This document shows positions 10,668 to 18,428 of a stretch of DNA of 64,000 bases, piece after piece. The notes beneath the pieces are model-generated. The model was not told the DNA's origin. It did not search any database and saw only the letters and a list, made by a program, of their open reading frames with translations. How positions within the stretch are numbered: position 1 is the first letter of the stretch; the number at the start of each line of letters is the position of its first letter. The stretch comes from CAZRCG01 sp964598565. Lineage in GTDB: Bacteria > Bdellovibrionota > UBA2394. The stretch is from NCBI GenBank assembly GCA_964598565.1, contig CAZRCG010000001.1, forward strand, positions 496,001 to 560,000, written 5' to 3'. Both the position numbers and the translations under genes were made by a program.

Positions 10668-13600
10668 TTAATGGTTTGCGGGGCTACTACGCAAAAATGT
10701 GACAGTCGCTTTCACGGCCTGCAAGCAGCTTAAGCCCACTCGCTGAGGCCTTGAAAACACTTGAGCCAAAGCTGCCTCAGCTTTATCGGAAGCTAAAGCG
10801 AGCGCCATTTTCTGGGGTATTGATAAGCGAGCACGAATTTCCCACTCGAGAATAGCTGACAAAACAGAAGGGCCTTTCCTATGTTTGCTAGCGATATGCA
10901 GCATTGTTTCAAACCACTTCATCAGTCGAAATACAGACGATGCGAGTTCTGAATCGAGAGGCGATAAGGTGGAACGAAGCTGCAAGAGCCCTACCAAAAG
11001 CTCTTCTGTAATATTTTGGCCCTGAGGTTGTTTCAAAATTTGCAACAACTCCCCTCGCTCATCAGAAAAATCACCGAGCGCTTGGGTCAAAAACCGCTCG
11101 GTGCGAGAAAGCACTCTGACCCCGTCTACCCTGTCGCCTTGTGAGAGATCGTTCATCAAGGCAAAAACAAATCGAGCGAAGAAATCGCGATGACTAATTT
11201 GAAACGAAGAGTATTGTCCAAAATCAATATGCCCCACGGTATCTGAGTTCTGCAAAATATTGCCAAGTTGCCGGTCAGTATCTATTTCTACCGTTTCATT
11301 ACCTACGGATTCTAGAAAGAGCCGAATCTCGGCGCGCAATAAGGCATCAATGGCTGTATCTCGCTCCCCACGATCTTCAATCTGATCGATGCGTGCTCCA
11401 TCAAAGTAGGGGGCGACAATGACTTCATCCACAACAGCCCCCTCGACTTTAGAATAACGCTCTGCTGGTAGCACTCTCACTCGGCTTTCTCGACCGACCT
11501 GAGAATAACGCGCCTCGGCTCTCTGTCGCCTGGCCCATTCGCCATTCTGTTCATTGAATTCAAGTTCAGCTTCCGTCATCGCTTTTGCTTCATCGGGCAC
11601 CCCTAAATAAGGACGAAAAAATCCATCCGGTGATCTTCGATCGGCGGCCTCAAGCGCCCGCCTTGTTTTACCATGCACTCTATCAAGCAGGTTATGCGAA
11701 TAGGGCCTCTTCATGCTGAATACCTTTCTTGTTTCTCGGCCTTGAGAATCTCGAAATAAAACAAAAACCGTGACTTTAACGCTACCCGCCTTGACTCCAA
11801 AAATATGAACCAAATCTTTTTTCTCTGCTTCATTCAAATGAGGCTTCAACCAATCGTAGAGAGTCGCATAGCTTGGCGTATCGGCCTCATCTTCGGCCTG
11901 CTTAAAGCGCTCTCGAAATGCCGATGATATCTGGGGCACCCGTGCCAGAAATTGTAGAAGTTTCCAACCAAGAGGGCCCAAGCCCCCGATTAAGCGAGCA
12001 ACTCTATCGGCCCTTAGCATTTCTTTCTCGGTCTCACTGGTGGAAGCGCGCTCAAGGCCTTGATTCTCAAGATCCGCTTGAGCGATAAGCAGAGCTCGCT
12101 CGTACGAATTAAACGAGGCCAAAAATTCTTCTGATAAAATTTGTAAATGGGAGCTAAGACCGCTCCCATTTGTTGATAGAAAGAAATCACTGATCGCATC
12201 TTCTTGATAAGTTTTAGAGTCGACAAGTCGGCCTTCTAACGTTGGCTGGGTAAGTAAGGCCGCCGCAAAGACCGTCTGCAAATCCGAAGAAAGATACGAG
12301 AAGTCATGCGACAGGCCGGCCAATTTCTCTTTAATTTTCTCTTTCACCTGAAGCCCCAGTTCTTGCCCAGTCACACTCCCTAAGGCGGCCTGTACCTCCG
12401 CCAGAATAACAGAATAAGACGCAGGAACGATGGACTCGACGGCTCGCATACCAGACACCACATAAGAACTTAAAGCCCAAGCTATTCGATCGAGAGTTTG
12501 ATCTGCCTCGCTGGTGGATGAACGACCAAGTAAAAACTGCCTAAACTGATGAGCATCCTCCAAAGATATTTCTTTGAATAGAACGGCTATCGCATTCAAG
12601 GTAGCCAATGTGTCATTGCTACGCCCTCTCTCTTGGCTCAATGTTTCCAAAACAGCTTCGCGCGAGGCGAACGATCCCTGTGTTTTTAAACTCACCAGCT
12701 GCTTGGCTTCTTGCTCAGATGGATGCACCTTGGCCATCAAGGCCTCTATTTTTCGATTTACGACAAATCGAAAGGGGCTGTGAGACATGACAATTCTCAT
12801 ATTTTCTACAGCATCTTCCATGGCTTTGCGTCGCGCTACGGACGTTTTTGCTTCCACAATATTTCTCGAAATGGACTCCAAAAGTGTATCGACCAAACGG
12901 CTAAACTGATGAATAGATGGAACAAGAGCCCGCACCTGAATGGCTTCAGAAAATAGGCTAGCCAACCTGAGGTTCGTCCCGGCAATTTCAAGAGCTTCTT
13001 TAAAATAGGCGTCCGATACCGGAGACGTTGGCTCTAACGCTACAGCATCCAAAAGCCGAATCATTCTGGTATTCGGGCCATCCGTAGGTCGTTGAGACTG
13101 AACAATTTGCCTTTGAAGCTCTTCAACCCTATCTCGATGCAGCCCCAGAATTCCGCTTAAGTTATGAGCTTCTCTCCGAGCGCTGACATACTTCTTCACA
13201 AAGAACTCCCATGATTGAGCTGAGAGGCGTTCGGCAATAGCAGATTCATTCTCATTGAGGGGCAAGGCTTTTGCTGCAAAATCTATCGCGTCTATCAAGA
13301 GCCAATAACTCTGATTTTCAATATAATGTTCATGGTTATCAATTTGCCGGCCTAAAGACTCGAGACCAAACGACGCTTCTGAAAGGGACTCTGCAGAAGA
13401 CCTAGACAAGACCTGCTGTCCCGCTGACAGTTCTCTGCCATCAAATTCAGACTCTAGCTCATCAAATTCAGACTCTAGCTCATCGCTATCTTCCCCACTA
13501 AGTTCCCCCCTCTCTGCCGCAAACATCGAAGCCTTAAAGGTAAAGTGACGCAGGCGATCGAGAGCTTGGCCTTCGTCCGTTTGCAAGAAAGCCTGGAGCT

Positions 13601-15737
13601 GACTAGGAGAATTTGAATAACGTAAATTCGCCCAAAATGCCGTCAGGCCCTCATACAAATCAGAGGCGAGTGTATTTTGTGAACGAATAAATTCGCTAAT
13701 CCTGCCCTGCATATCGTCATCAGCAAGACGAAGAATCCCAAGATCGCGGGCCATATTTCGTATAAAAGAGCTTTTAGTCGAATAGCGAATCCGAAGACTC
13801 GGATTCATTAAATCACGAACCGAAGATATTCTGAGCGCCTCCCAGCGATCCCAACGCTTCATTTGTCGAAAAGAATTTTTAGCTCGTTTTTCTAAATGAG
13901 CCTCATCGGTAAGTTCGTTCTGCCAACCGGGAGCATTGACATTACTTAACTGGGGAGCCTGCTGAGCCAAGTAAGAAATCCAGGATGGGTTTGTCTCAAG
14001 ATCGGGCAATTCATAAGACATCGAGGTAAAGGCGAGCGCCTTACCAAACGACGGAGTGCCTCGTCGCATAAATGGCAAAAAGAGACTTTCACGGGGCGAG
14101 ATTCTCTCCTCATGAGGGCCTGCCTTCCAGCGCGGGTGAGCCTGCAGAATAGAAACCACCTCATTGATCGTTTCAAGAGCCGGTCTTAATGTTCGTGAAA
14201 AGAGAATCTGACTTCCGAGGGCTGGCATGGAATCCGCGCTCTGAAAGAGTTTCAATAAACTCGGACTATGAATCGCTCGTATTCTATTTGAAACATCAAG
14301 ACTTCCCTCGCGGCCCACCAACAGGCCCGCCGCCTTTTCATTCAGAGCATGAAAGAACTCTCGATTGCTTACCATCTCATAGACGGACGCTTCTAAATCA
14401 TTCGACCACCAATCTCTTAAGATCGCCTTACCATGCATCGCCTGGTAGCCGCTACGCGGCAAACCATTAAGAGATGAAAATGAAAGGTGAGGGTTCTTGT
14501 GTGAGAGCAAGTAGAAGCTTGAAAGAGCCAGCTCAGACACGGGCCGCTTTGGGCCAGACGATTTTTCTTCCCGCTGCAATGCCTCGTCTTTTCCTGCTGT
14601 CTCATGGTCAGTCTGATGAATGAGATAGTCGCTCAGCTTCAAAGCTCTGCGAATGTCACTAGGGGCTATCGAAATTTGAGCCATAGCCATCTCATACTGT
14701 AAATTCTCAAGTTCTCGAAAAATACTATGAGTAAAAAATTCAGGTTCTAAAATCTTAGGCGGCGTCGAAAACTGGAAAACAACTCCATCACTCTTCTTAC
14801 CACTTGGTGCAAAAAATTGTTCGTGAGCTGCGACTATCTCAAACAGACTCTGAATGCGATCTGAATAGGGCTTTCGTCTTAAGTCGAGTAGATACTTTTC
14901 AAACGCACTTCCTGATTCTGAAATAGCCTCGCTTAAGAAATAGGCTTCATGCTCAGGCCAAAGATCTCTTGCGTCTTCCACGCCCGTCGGGCGCCGAACG
15001 CTGTCCACCACATTCGCAAGCCGAAGGGCATTGACTCGAAGGTCTGCGTCTGGATGACTCCCAAAAAATGACTGCACCGTCGAAACTGGGGGACTGAGCA
15101 TTCCAAACTCCGAGTAAACAGGAGACATATTAATCGGAAACCACTCGGGAGCTTTTTGAAAGCCCTTGAAACTCATACTCTCATGAATATCGTCTAGAAC
15201 CTCGGCGAGCGCTGAGGGATCATCTCCTGCCATTAAAGCCGATTGAAAGGCATGCTCATCCGCAAAAGCCTCATGAACCTTCGAATGAAGATGTTCAAAT
15301 CGTCGATCACTCAAATAGTAGGGATGCGCCATCTCATGCGCTAAGACCGCCCTCACTTTTGCCTTGTCTGAGAGAAGCCTGAGCATTGTGAAATTCAACT
15401 GGATTCGAGCCGGCCGTCCCAACTCGTGCCGACGAACCCAGGCACTTGGAGGGCCCCAATTTCTCAGAATCTCGATACGAAAAGGTATCGCTGAAGAGGC
15501 ACTAAGACCTTGGGGTGGCGCGATAGCCTCTAGAACTTGCCGCATCGTCTGCACAAGTTTCAAGCCTTTCAATGGACTTGGATTGGTCTGGGCACTTGGC
15601 TCCGCCCAAGATTTAAGGGGAATACCGGCGACCATACCGATCACAACCAACACTGAAACGACCAGACAAGAAAATCTCATCGCGGGCGACGTCTGCCGTG
15701 AAAATAAATCACGATGATATCGTACCTGGCCAGCCAT
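10668..15737 (-). CDS. Giant exported protein with M48-type metallopeptidase and UbiB/ABC1-like kinase domains (1,689 aa)
   Basis: Residues 20-45 are a signal peptide (MRFSCLVVSVLVVIGMVAG, cleavage near SWA); translation may start at ATG 15737 or at ATG 15680, and neither has a clear ribosome site. Residues 60-245 carry M48 peptidase marks: HEMAH at 134-138 (two zinc His and the catalytic Glu), EAFADEHAF from 156 (third ligand Glu), then SHPDADLRVNAL near 228. Residues 300-1250 are helical and unassigned. Residues 1251-1530 follow the ABC1/ADCK/UbiB order: LGPLGWKLLQ (KxGQ-like, Lys 1259), SMKRP (ATP-site Lys 1343), ELEFNEQNGEW (ExD-type), APYFDGARID, DRQLGN (like DPHPGN, Asp 1488) and HIDFG (Asp 1505). 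Both domains are family knowledge applied to visible motifs; the fusion and export are unusual. Substrates are unknown. Confidence 0.82.
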   Translation of the reverse strand: MAGQVRYHRDLFSRQTSPAMRFSCLVVSVLVVIGMVAGIPLKSWAEPSAQTNPSPLKGLKLVQTMRQVLEAIAPPQGLSASSAIPFRIEILRNWGPPSAWVRRHELGRPARIQLNFTMLRLLSDKAKVRAVLAHEMAHPYYLSDRRFEHLHSKVHEAFADEHAFQSALMAGDDPSALAEVLDDIHESMSFKGFQKAPEWFPINMSPVYSEFGMLSPPVSTVQSFFGSHPDADLRVNALRLANVVDSVRRPTGVEDARDLWPEHEAYFLSEAISESGSAFEKYLLDLRRKPYSDRIQSLFEIVAAHEQFFAPSGKKSDGVVFQFSTPPKILEPEFFTHSIFRELENLQYEMAMAQISIAPSDIRRALKLSDYLIHQTDHETAGKDEALQREEKSSGPKRPVSELALSSFYLLSHKNPHLSFSSLNGLPRSGYQAMHGKAILRDWWSNDLEASVYEMVSNREFFHALNEKAAGLLVGREGSLDVSNRIRAIHSPSLLKLFQSADSMPALGSQILFSRTLRPALETINEVVSILQAHPRWKAGPHEERISPRESLFLPFMRRGTPSFGKALAFTSMSYELPDLETNPSWISYLAQQAPQLSNVNAPGWQNELTDEAHLEKRAKNSFRQMKRWDRWEALRISSVRDLMNPSLRIRYSTKSSFIRNMARDLGILRLADDDMQGRISEFIRSQNTLASDLYEGLTAFWANLRYSNSPSQLQAFLQTDEGQALDRLRHFTFKASMFAAERGELSGEDSDELESEFDELESEFDGRELSAGQQVLSRSSAESLSEASFGLESLGRQIDNHEHYIENQSYWLLIDAIDFAAKALPLNENESAIAERLSAQSWEFFVKKYVSARREAHNLSGILGLHRDRVEELQRQIVQSQRPTDGPNTRMIRLLDAVALEPTSPVSDAYFKEALEIAGTNLRLASLFSEAIQVRALVPSIHQFSRLVDTLLESISRNIVEAKTSVARRKAMEDAVENMRIVMSHSPFRFVVNRKIEALMAKVHPSEQEAKQLVSLKTQGSFASREAVLETLSQERGRSNDTLATLNAIAVLFKEISLEDAHQFRQFLLGRSSTSEADQTLDRIAWALSSYVVSGMRAVESIVPASYSVILAEVQAALGSVTGQELGLQVKEKIKEKLAGLSHDFSYLSSDLQTVFAAALLTQPTLEGRLVDSKTYQEDAISDFFLSTNGSGLSSHLQILSEEFLASFNSYERALLIAQADLENQGLERASTSETEKEMLRADRVARLIGGLGPLGWKLLQFLARVPQISSAFRERFKQAEDEADTPSYATLYDWLKPHLNEAEKKDLVHIFGVKAGSVKVTVFVLFRDSQGRETRKVFSMKRPYSHNLLDRVHGKTRRALEAADRRSPDGFFRPYLGVPDEAKAMTEAELEFNEQNGEWARRQRAEARYSQVGRESRVRVLPAERYSKVEGAVVDEVIVAPYFDGARIDQIEDRGERDTAIDALLRAEIRLFLESVGNETVEIDTDRQLGNILQNSDTVGHIDFGQYSSFQISHRDFFARFVFALMNDLSQGDRVDGVRVLSRTERFLTQALGDFSDERGELLQILKQPQGQNITEELLVGLLQLRSTLSPLDSELASSVFRLMKWFETMLHIASKHRKGPSVLSAILEWEIRARLSIPQKMALALASDKAEAALAQVFSRPQRVGLSCLQAVKATVTFLRSSPANH
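13441..13482 (-). repeat. Exact 21-bp tandem duplication inside the M48-UbiB gene
   Basis: Two perfect copies of a 21-bp unit (13441-13461 and 13462-13482) encode the acidic heptad ELESEFD twice, in frame. It adds seven residues to an acidic linker in the unassigned middle of the protein. An exact repeat implies a recent slippage event. Confidence 0.9.
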
Positions 15738-15792
15738 TCTTCTTTAGCTGTGCAAGAAGCATGCTAGGAATACTGTTCAAATCGGAAAATTT

Positions 15793-15960
15793 CTAAGCCT
15801 CTAAAATGCTTTTAATCGTTACGGGATCTTTTCGGAGCAAATGCAAAAGTCGATCGGTGATTGGAGATGGCTCATTGAGGCCCCGCTCCCACGCTTCAAT
15901 GATTTTCAGAGAACGAGTTGAAGCCCATGCCAAAACGCAGCTCATAAAAAATCCTGCGTT
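15793..15960 (-). pseudogene. XRE/HigA-type antitoxin remnant
   Basis: The last 42 or so codons before the stop at 15793 read like the end of an XRE-family antitoxin: a recognition helix (STRSLKIIEAWERG) then LNEPSPITDRLLHLLRKDP and a short tail. This matches the usual pattern of trp-Glu-x-Gly, a Pro-Ser turn, Leu-Leu and Lys-Asp-Pro in the family. Upstream, the expected first helix is not continuous in frame (AGFFMSCVLAW looks like a scrambled version) and no sensible start or ribosome site follows. No toxin gene is adjacent. I read it as a decayed toxin-antitoxin remnant; a short unusual living HTH protein is less likely. Confidence 0.45.
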
Positions 15961-16315
15961 ACTGTGCCGATTTAAACTGGGTCGGCACAATCGGCCAAAG
16001 TGAAGTTCTTTTGGTTTGCGTGGTGGCGCTGCGCGGACCACCACGCAAACCCTCCGAACCTTGCAAACCACATAAAGCAATTTCATCGCCAGGCCACACC
16101 AGGTGCTTAGAACCAGAAATATCGTCAATCGATTTCTGTTCCGCTTCGACAGGTTTTTGAAATCCTGCGGTGGCAATGGCGGCCACTACCATGGCGAGAA
16201 CGGGAATGCTCACGATCAAGAGAGCTGGATTTCGAAAGCTTTTCGCCTCAGCAGATTCCCATGTTGCAAAAAGAACAAACGCGCTAAGTACTAACACTGT
16301 GAAAAATTGTTTCAT
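15959..16315 (-). CDS. Small exported protein with a second hydrophobic segment, function unknown
   Basis: ATG at 16315 has a GAGGGTG ribosome site six bases upstream and opens a clear signal peptide (MKQFFTVLVLSAFVLFATW, cleavage near AEAKS). A second hydrophobic helix follows at about residues 33-50 (LLIVSIPVLAMVVAAIATAG), so the product is probably membrane-anchored. The last 35 residues, coded across the 14-bp palindrome at 16013-16051, are Arg- and Thr-rich and look unlike natural sequence, so the original C-terminus may have been replaced when the XRE remnant arrived. Its 5' end collides with that of the divergent wzi-like gene. Family unknown; I am fairly confident of the start and signal, less of the C-terminus. 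Confidence 0.55.
   Translation of the reverse strand: MKQFFTVLVLSAFVLFATWESAEAKSFRNPALLIVSIPVLAMVVAAIATAGFQKPVEAEQKSIDDISGSKHLVWPGDEIALCGLQGSEGLRGGPRSATTQTKRTSLWPIVPTQFKSAQ
15963..15989. repeat. 8-bp inverted repeat, 11-nt loop
   Basis: TGTGCCGA (15963-15970) and TCGGCACA (15982-15989) are perfect complements. The repeat spans the stop codon of the small exported protein gene. On the minus strand a run of six T follows 12 nt later, too far for a standard terminator. Confidence 0.55.
16013..16051. repeat. 14-bp perfect inverted repeat, 11-nt loop
   Basis: GGTTTGCGTGGTGG (16013-16026) is perfectly complementary to 16038-16051. There is no T tract on either side, so it is not a clear terminator. 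It lies inside the frame of the small exported protein, close to a second hairpin and the XRE remnant, which suggests a REP-like element or the end of a lost mobile element. Confidence 0.7.
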
Positions 16316-17822
16316 TCGAATCACCCTCTTCATGGCCACCTTTCTCCCATTCTTCCCTGCAGCCTCGCAAGGATTGATTGAGCCTTTCAAGTTCGATCGA
16401 GATTTTCAAGAAGATCTCATGCTCTTTCAACGCGACAATACTTTGTTTCGAGGATTTTATCTCACTTCGTTTGAACGACCCGTTCAATCGCTGCCTCATA
16501 CCGGCCTACGATCCTTGTGGCTGAAGGCCAATGGCTATGATGGATCGTATATTCGCGGCACTCTTCATTATAGTCAGATTCAAGAACGAGAAACGCAGAG
16601 TGCCACTATGGGAAACGCGGATCATCCGGTACGTCTTTCTTCGCTCTTGCAAGGTAGCCGCGGCCTACCACTGCGATACGGCGATAATACCTACGCTCAA
16701 CTAGAAACCGAGTGGCATCATGGACAGTGGCTTTTTGTTCGAGGGTCCTTTTATGGAGGCGGAGGCTCAACACATCCATACACATGGTATTTTTTTCAAG
16801 ACCTCTACTCGGAACTTCGAATTAACAAACTCGTTCTTTCGGTGGGACGAAAACCGCTGGCCTGGGGCCAGTCTCATATCGGCCCCATTCTTTATTCTCA
16901 AAATGCGCGCAGCCTCGATATGATTCAGCTCTCTACGTTGCCCGTGCAGTGGCCATGGATCTTTCGTTATCTCGGCCATATTAAAGCCGAAATTTTTATG
17001 TCTAGACTCGATGCAGAGCGCGACCCGGGTCACGACTGGCTGAGTGGTTGGCGACTTGGCTTGAAGCCCAGCCCTTGGTTTGAAATAAATCTCGGCATGA
17101 TCTATCAGTTCTGGGGTCGCGGCGTAGACTCATCGAACTTTAAAACTTTTATGTGGGAGCTACTAGGCATTCGAGAAAGCTATAGCGAGAATATCCACGA
17201 CAGTAGCAATGCCACCAATCGAGCCTTCGCCGGTGATATACGCCTCAATATTCAAAATGCACCATGGCCATTTTCGCTCTATAGCGAGCAACATTTAGAA
17301 GACTGCTGCGGAGATCTGTCTGCTCTCATTAAGAATGGACTCTCGTATACCTTTGGTACTCTCGTCAGCACCGGCAAAACGGCCGATGCCCATCGCTTTC
17401 GAATGGAGTATTCAAAAACCGGCATCAACCTCTATTTTCATCGCACATGGCCCTCGAGCCAGTCGAACGCGGGGCGCATCGCAGGGCATCCGCTCGGGCG
17501 AGCTTCTCAAGGTCTTTACTTCGATTGGAGTCGAGATTTCGAGAGCTTCCATGCATCCGCAGGGCTCTTCTGGCAGCAGCGTGACCGACGTCGTCAGATT
17601 GAGAGCTTTCTGGACGGAAGTGAGACCCTGATCACCTCGTATCGACCCGACTTTCAGCGAGATGAAAAGCGCATGGGGCTACGCAGTGCCCTTCGATTTC
17701 GATCGTGGAGAGAAAGTTTCGTAGATTTGGGAGCCTCGGGCATGCGCGTTTTGGGTAAAGAAAATTCGCAGCGAAAAACTTACGAATGGGGAGCCAGCGT
17801 CGGCATTTCTCGCTCTTGGTAG
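16299..17822 (+). CDS. Wzi-like outer-membrane beta-barrel protein (capsule assembly family)
   Basis: About 507 residues. GTG at 16299 gives a clean signal peptide (CFIRITLFMATFLPFF, cleavage after AAS); ATG 16332 would cut into it, and longer upstream readings give basic nonsense. The mature chain alternates aromatic and polar residues and ends in a C-terminal aromatic (ISRSW), as outer-membrane barrels do. The central block GRKPLAWGQSHIGPILYSQN, then WPWIFRYLGHIKAEIF and FEINLGMIYQFWGRG, is characteristic of the Wzi family, which anchors capsule at the cell surface. No strong ribosome site is visible before the GTG. It is the first gene of a compact plus-strand run and lies 8 kb from the polysaccharide locus it probably serves. 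Family call good; exact 5' end uncertain. Confidence 0.8.
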   Translation: MKNCFIRITLFMATFLPFFPAASQGLIEPFKFDRDFQEDLMLFQRDNTLFRGFYLTSFERPVQSLPHTGLRSLWLKANGYDGSYIRGTLHYSQIQERETQSATMGNADHPVRLSSLLQGSRGLPLRYGDNTYAQLETEWHHGQWLFVRGSFYGGGGSTHPYTWYFFQDLYSELRINKLVLSVGRKPLAWGQSHIGPILYSQNARSLDMIQLSTLPVQWPWIFRYLGHIKAEIFMSRLDAERDPGHDWLSGWRLGLKPSPWFEINLGMIYQFWGRGVDSSNFKTFMWELLGIRESYSENIHDSSNATNRAFAGDIRLNIQNAPWPFSLYSEQHLEDCCGDLSALIKNGLSYTFGTLVSTGKTADAHRFRMEYSKTGINLYFHRTWPSSQSNAGRIAGHPLGRASQGLYFDWSRDFESFHASAGLFWQQRDRRRQIESFLDGSETLITSYRPDFQRDEKRMGLRSALRFRSWRESFVDLGASGMRVLGKENSQRKTYEWGASVGISRSW

Positions 17823-17825
17823 ACC

Positions 17826-18428
17826 ATGGAAGCTTCCCCCGCCATCTATCTCAAAACAGCGACCTCAAAAGACTGGGCTCCTTACTGCGTTCAACATATT
17901 TCTTCGTTTCTTATCGACCATGCGGCGTGCGAGCGAAAGGCCTCGGCCACGGCAATTCATTTTGTGGTTCGCTACCCTGACCGCCCCATCTTACATCAGA
18001 CCATGATTCGAGTCGCGCAAGAGGAGCTGCTCCATTTTCGCGAAGTCATGAAGATTGTCGAAGATCGTGGCCTTACGATTGGCGCCGACGAGAAAAATAC
18101 GTACGTAAACTCCCTCCTAAAAATGGAACGGCATGGGCGTAGTGAAGGATTTCTAGATCGTCTTCTCATTGTAGGAATTGTTGAAGCCCGTGGTTGTGAG
18201 CGCTTTCAACTTTTTGGAGAGGCACTTGCAACTTTCACACCTGACGATATCACCTTAATCAATTTTTATAGGAGACTCGCCAAGGCGGAGGCTAAGCATC
18301 ATCAAATTTTTGTAAATGCAGCGCTGCGCTTTTTTGAGAAGACCGTCGTCGAAGAGCGTCTTGAAGAGCTCCTGCAAGTAGAGGCGCATATTATTCAAAG
18401 TCTCCCATTAAGAGCGGCTGTCCATTGA
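17826..18428 (+). CDS. miaE: MiaE-like tRNA-(ms2io6A37) hydroxylase
   Basis: This 200-residue protein matches the MiaE family in length and in its diiron ligands. DHAACERKAS carries the first Glu, QEELLHF the Glu and ExxH His, EARGCERF the third Glu and EAKHHQIF the last Glu-x-x-His. The enzyme uses O2 to hydroxylate the isopentenyl group of 2-methylthio-N6-isopentenyl-adenosine at tRNA position 37, in the cytoplasm. It starts 3 bp after the wzi-like stop, and its own stop overlaps the TTG start of the next gene, so it is probably co-transcribed and translationally coupled. The family call is strong; the exact substrate is assumed from the family. Confidence 0.88.
   Translation: MEASPAIYLKTATSKDWAPYCVQHISSFLIDHAACERKASATAIHFVVRYPDRPILHQTMIRVAQEELLHFREVMKIVEDRGLTIGADEKNTYVNSLLKMERHGRSEGFLDRLLIVGIVEARGCERFQLFGEALATFTPDDITLINFYRRLAKAEAKHHQIFVNAALRFFEKTVVEERLEELLQVEAHIIQSLPLRAAVH

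Noticed and set aside
12574..12956. Plus-strand ORFs inside the M48-UbiB gene
   Set aside because: Antisense shadows in several frames with no initiation signal.
15793..16176. 127-codon minus-strand ORF as one intact protein
   Set aside because: Its first 80 codons overlap the small exported protein in another frame and look random; only the last 42 or so are antitoxin-like.
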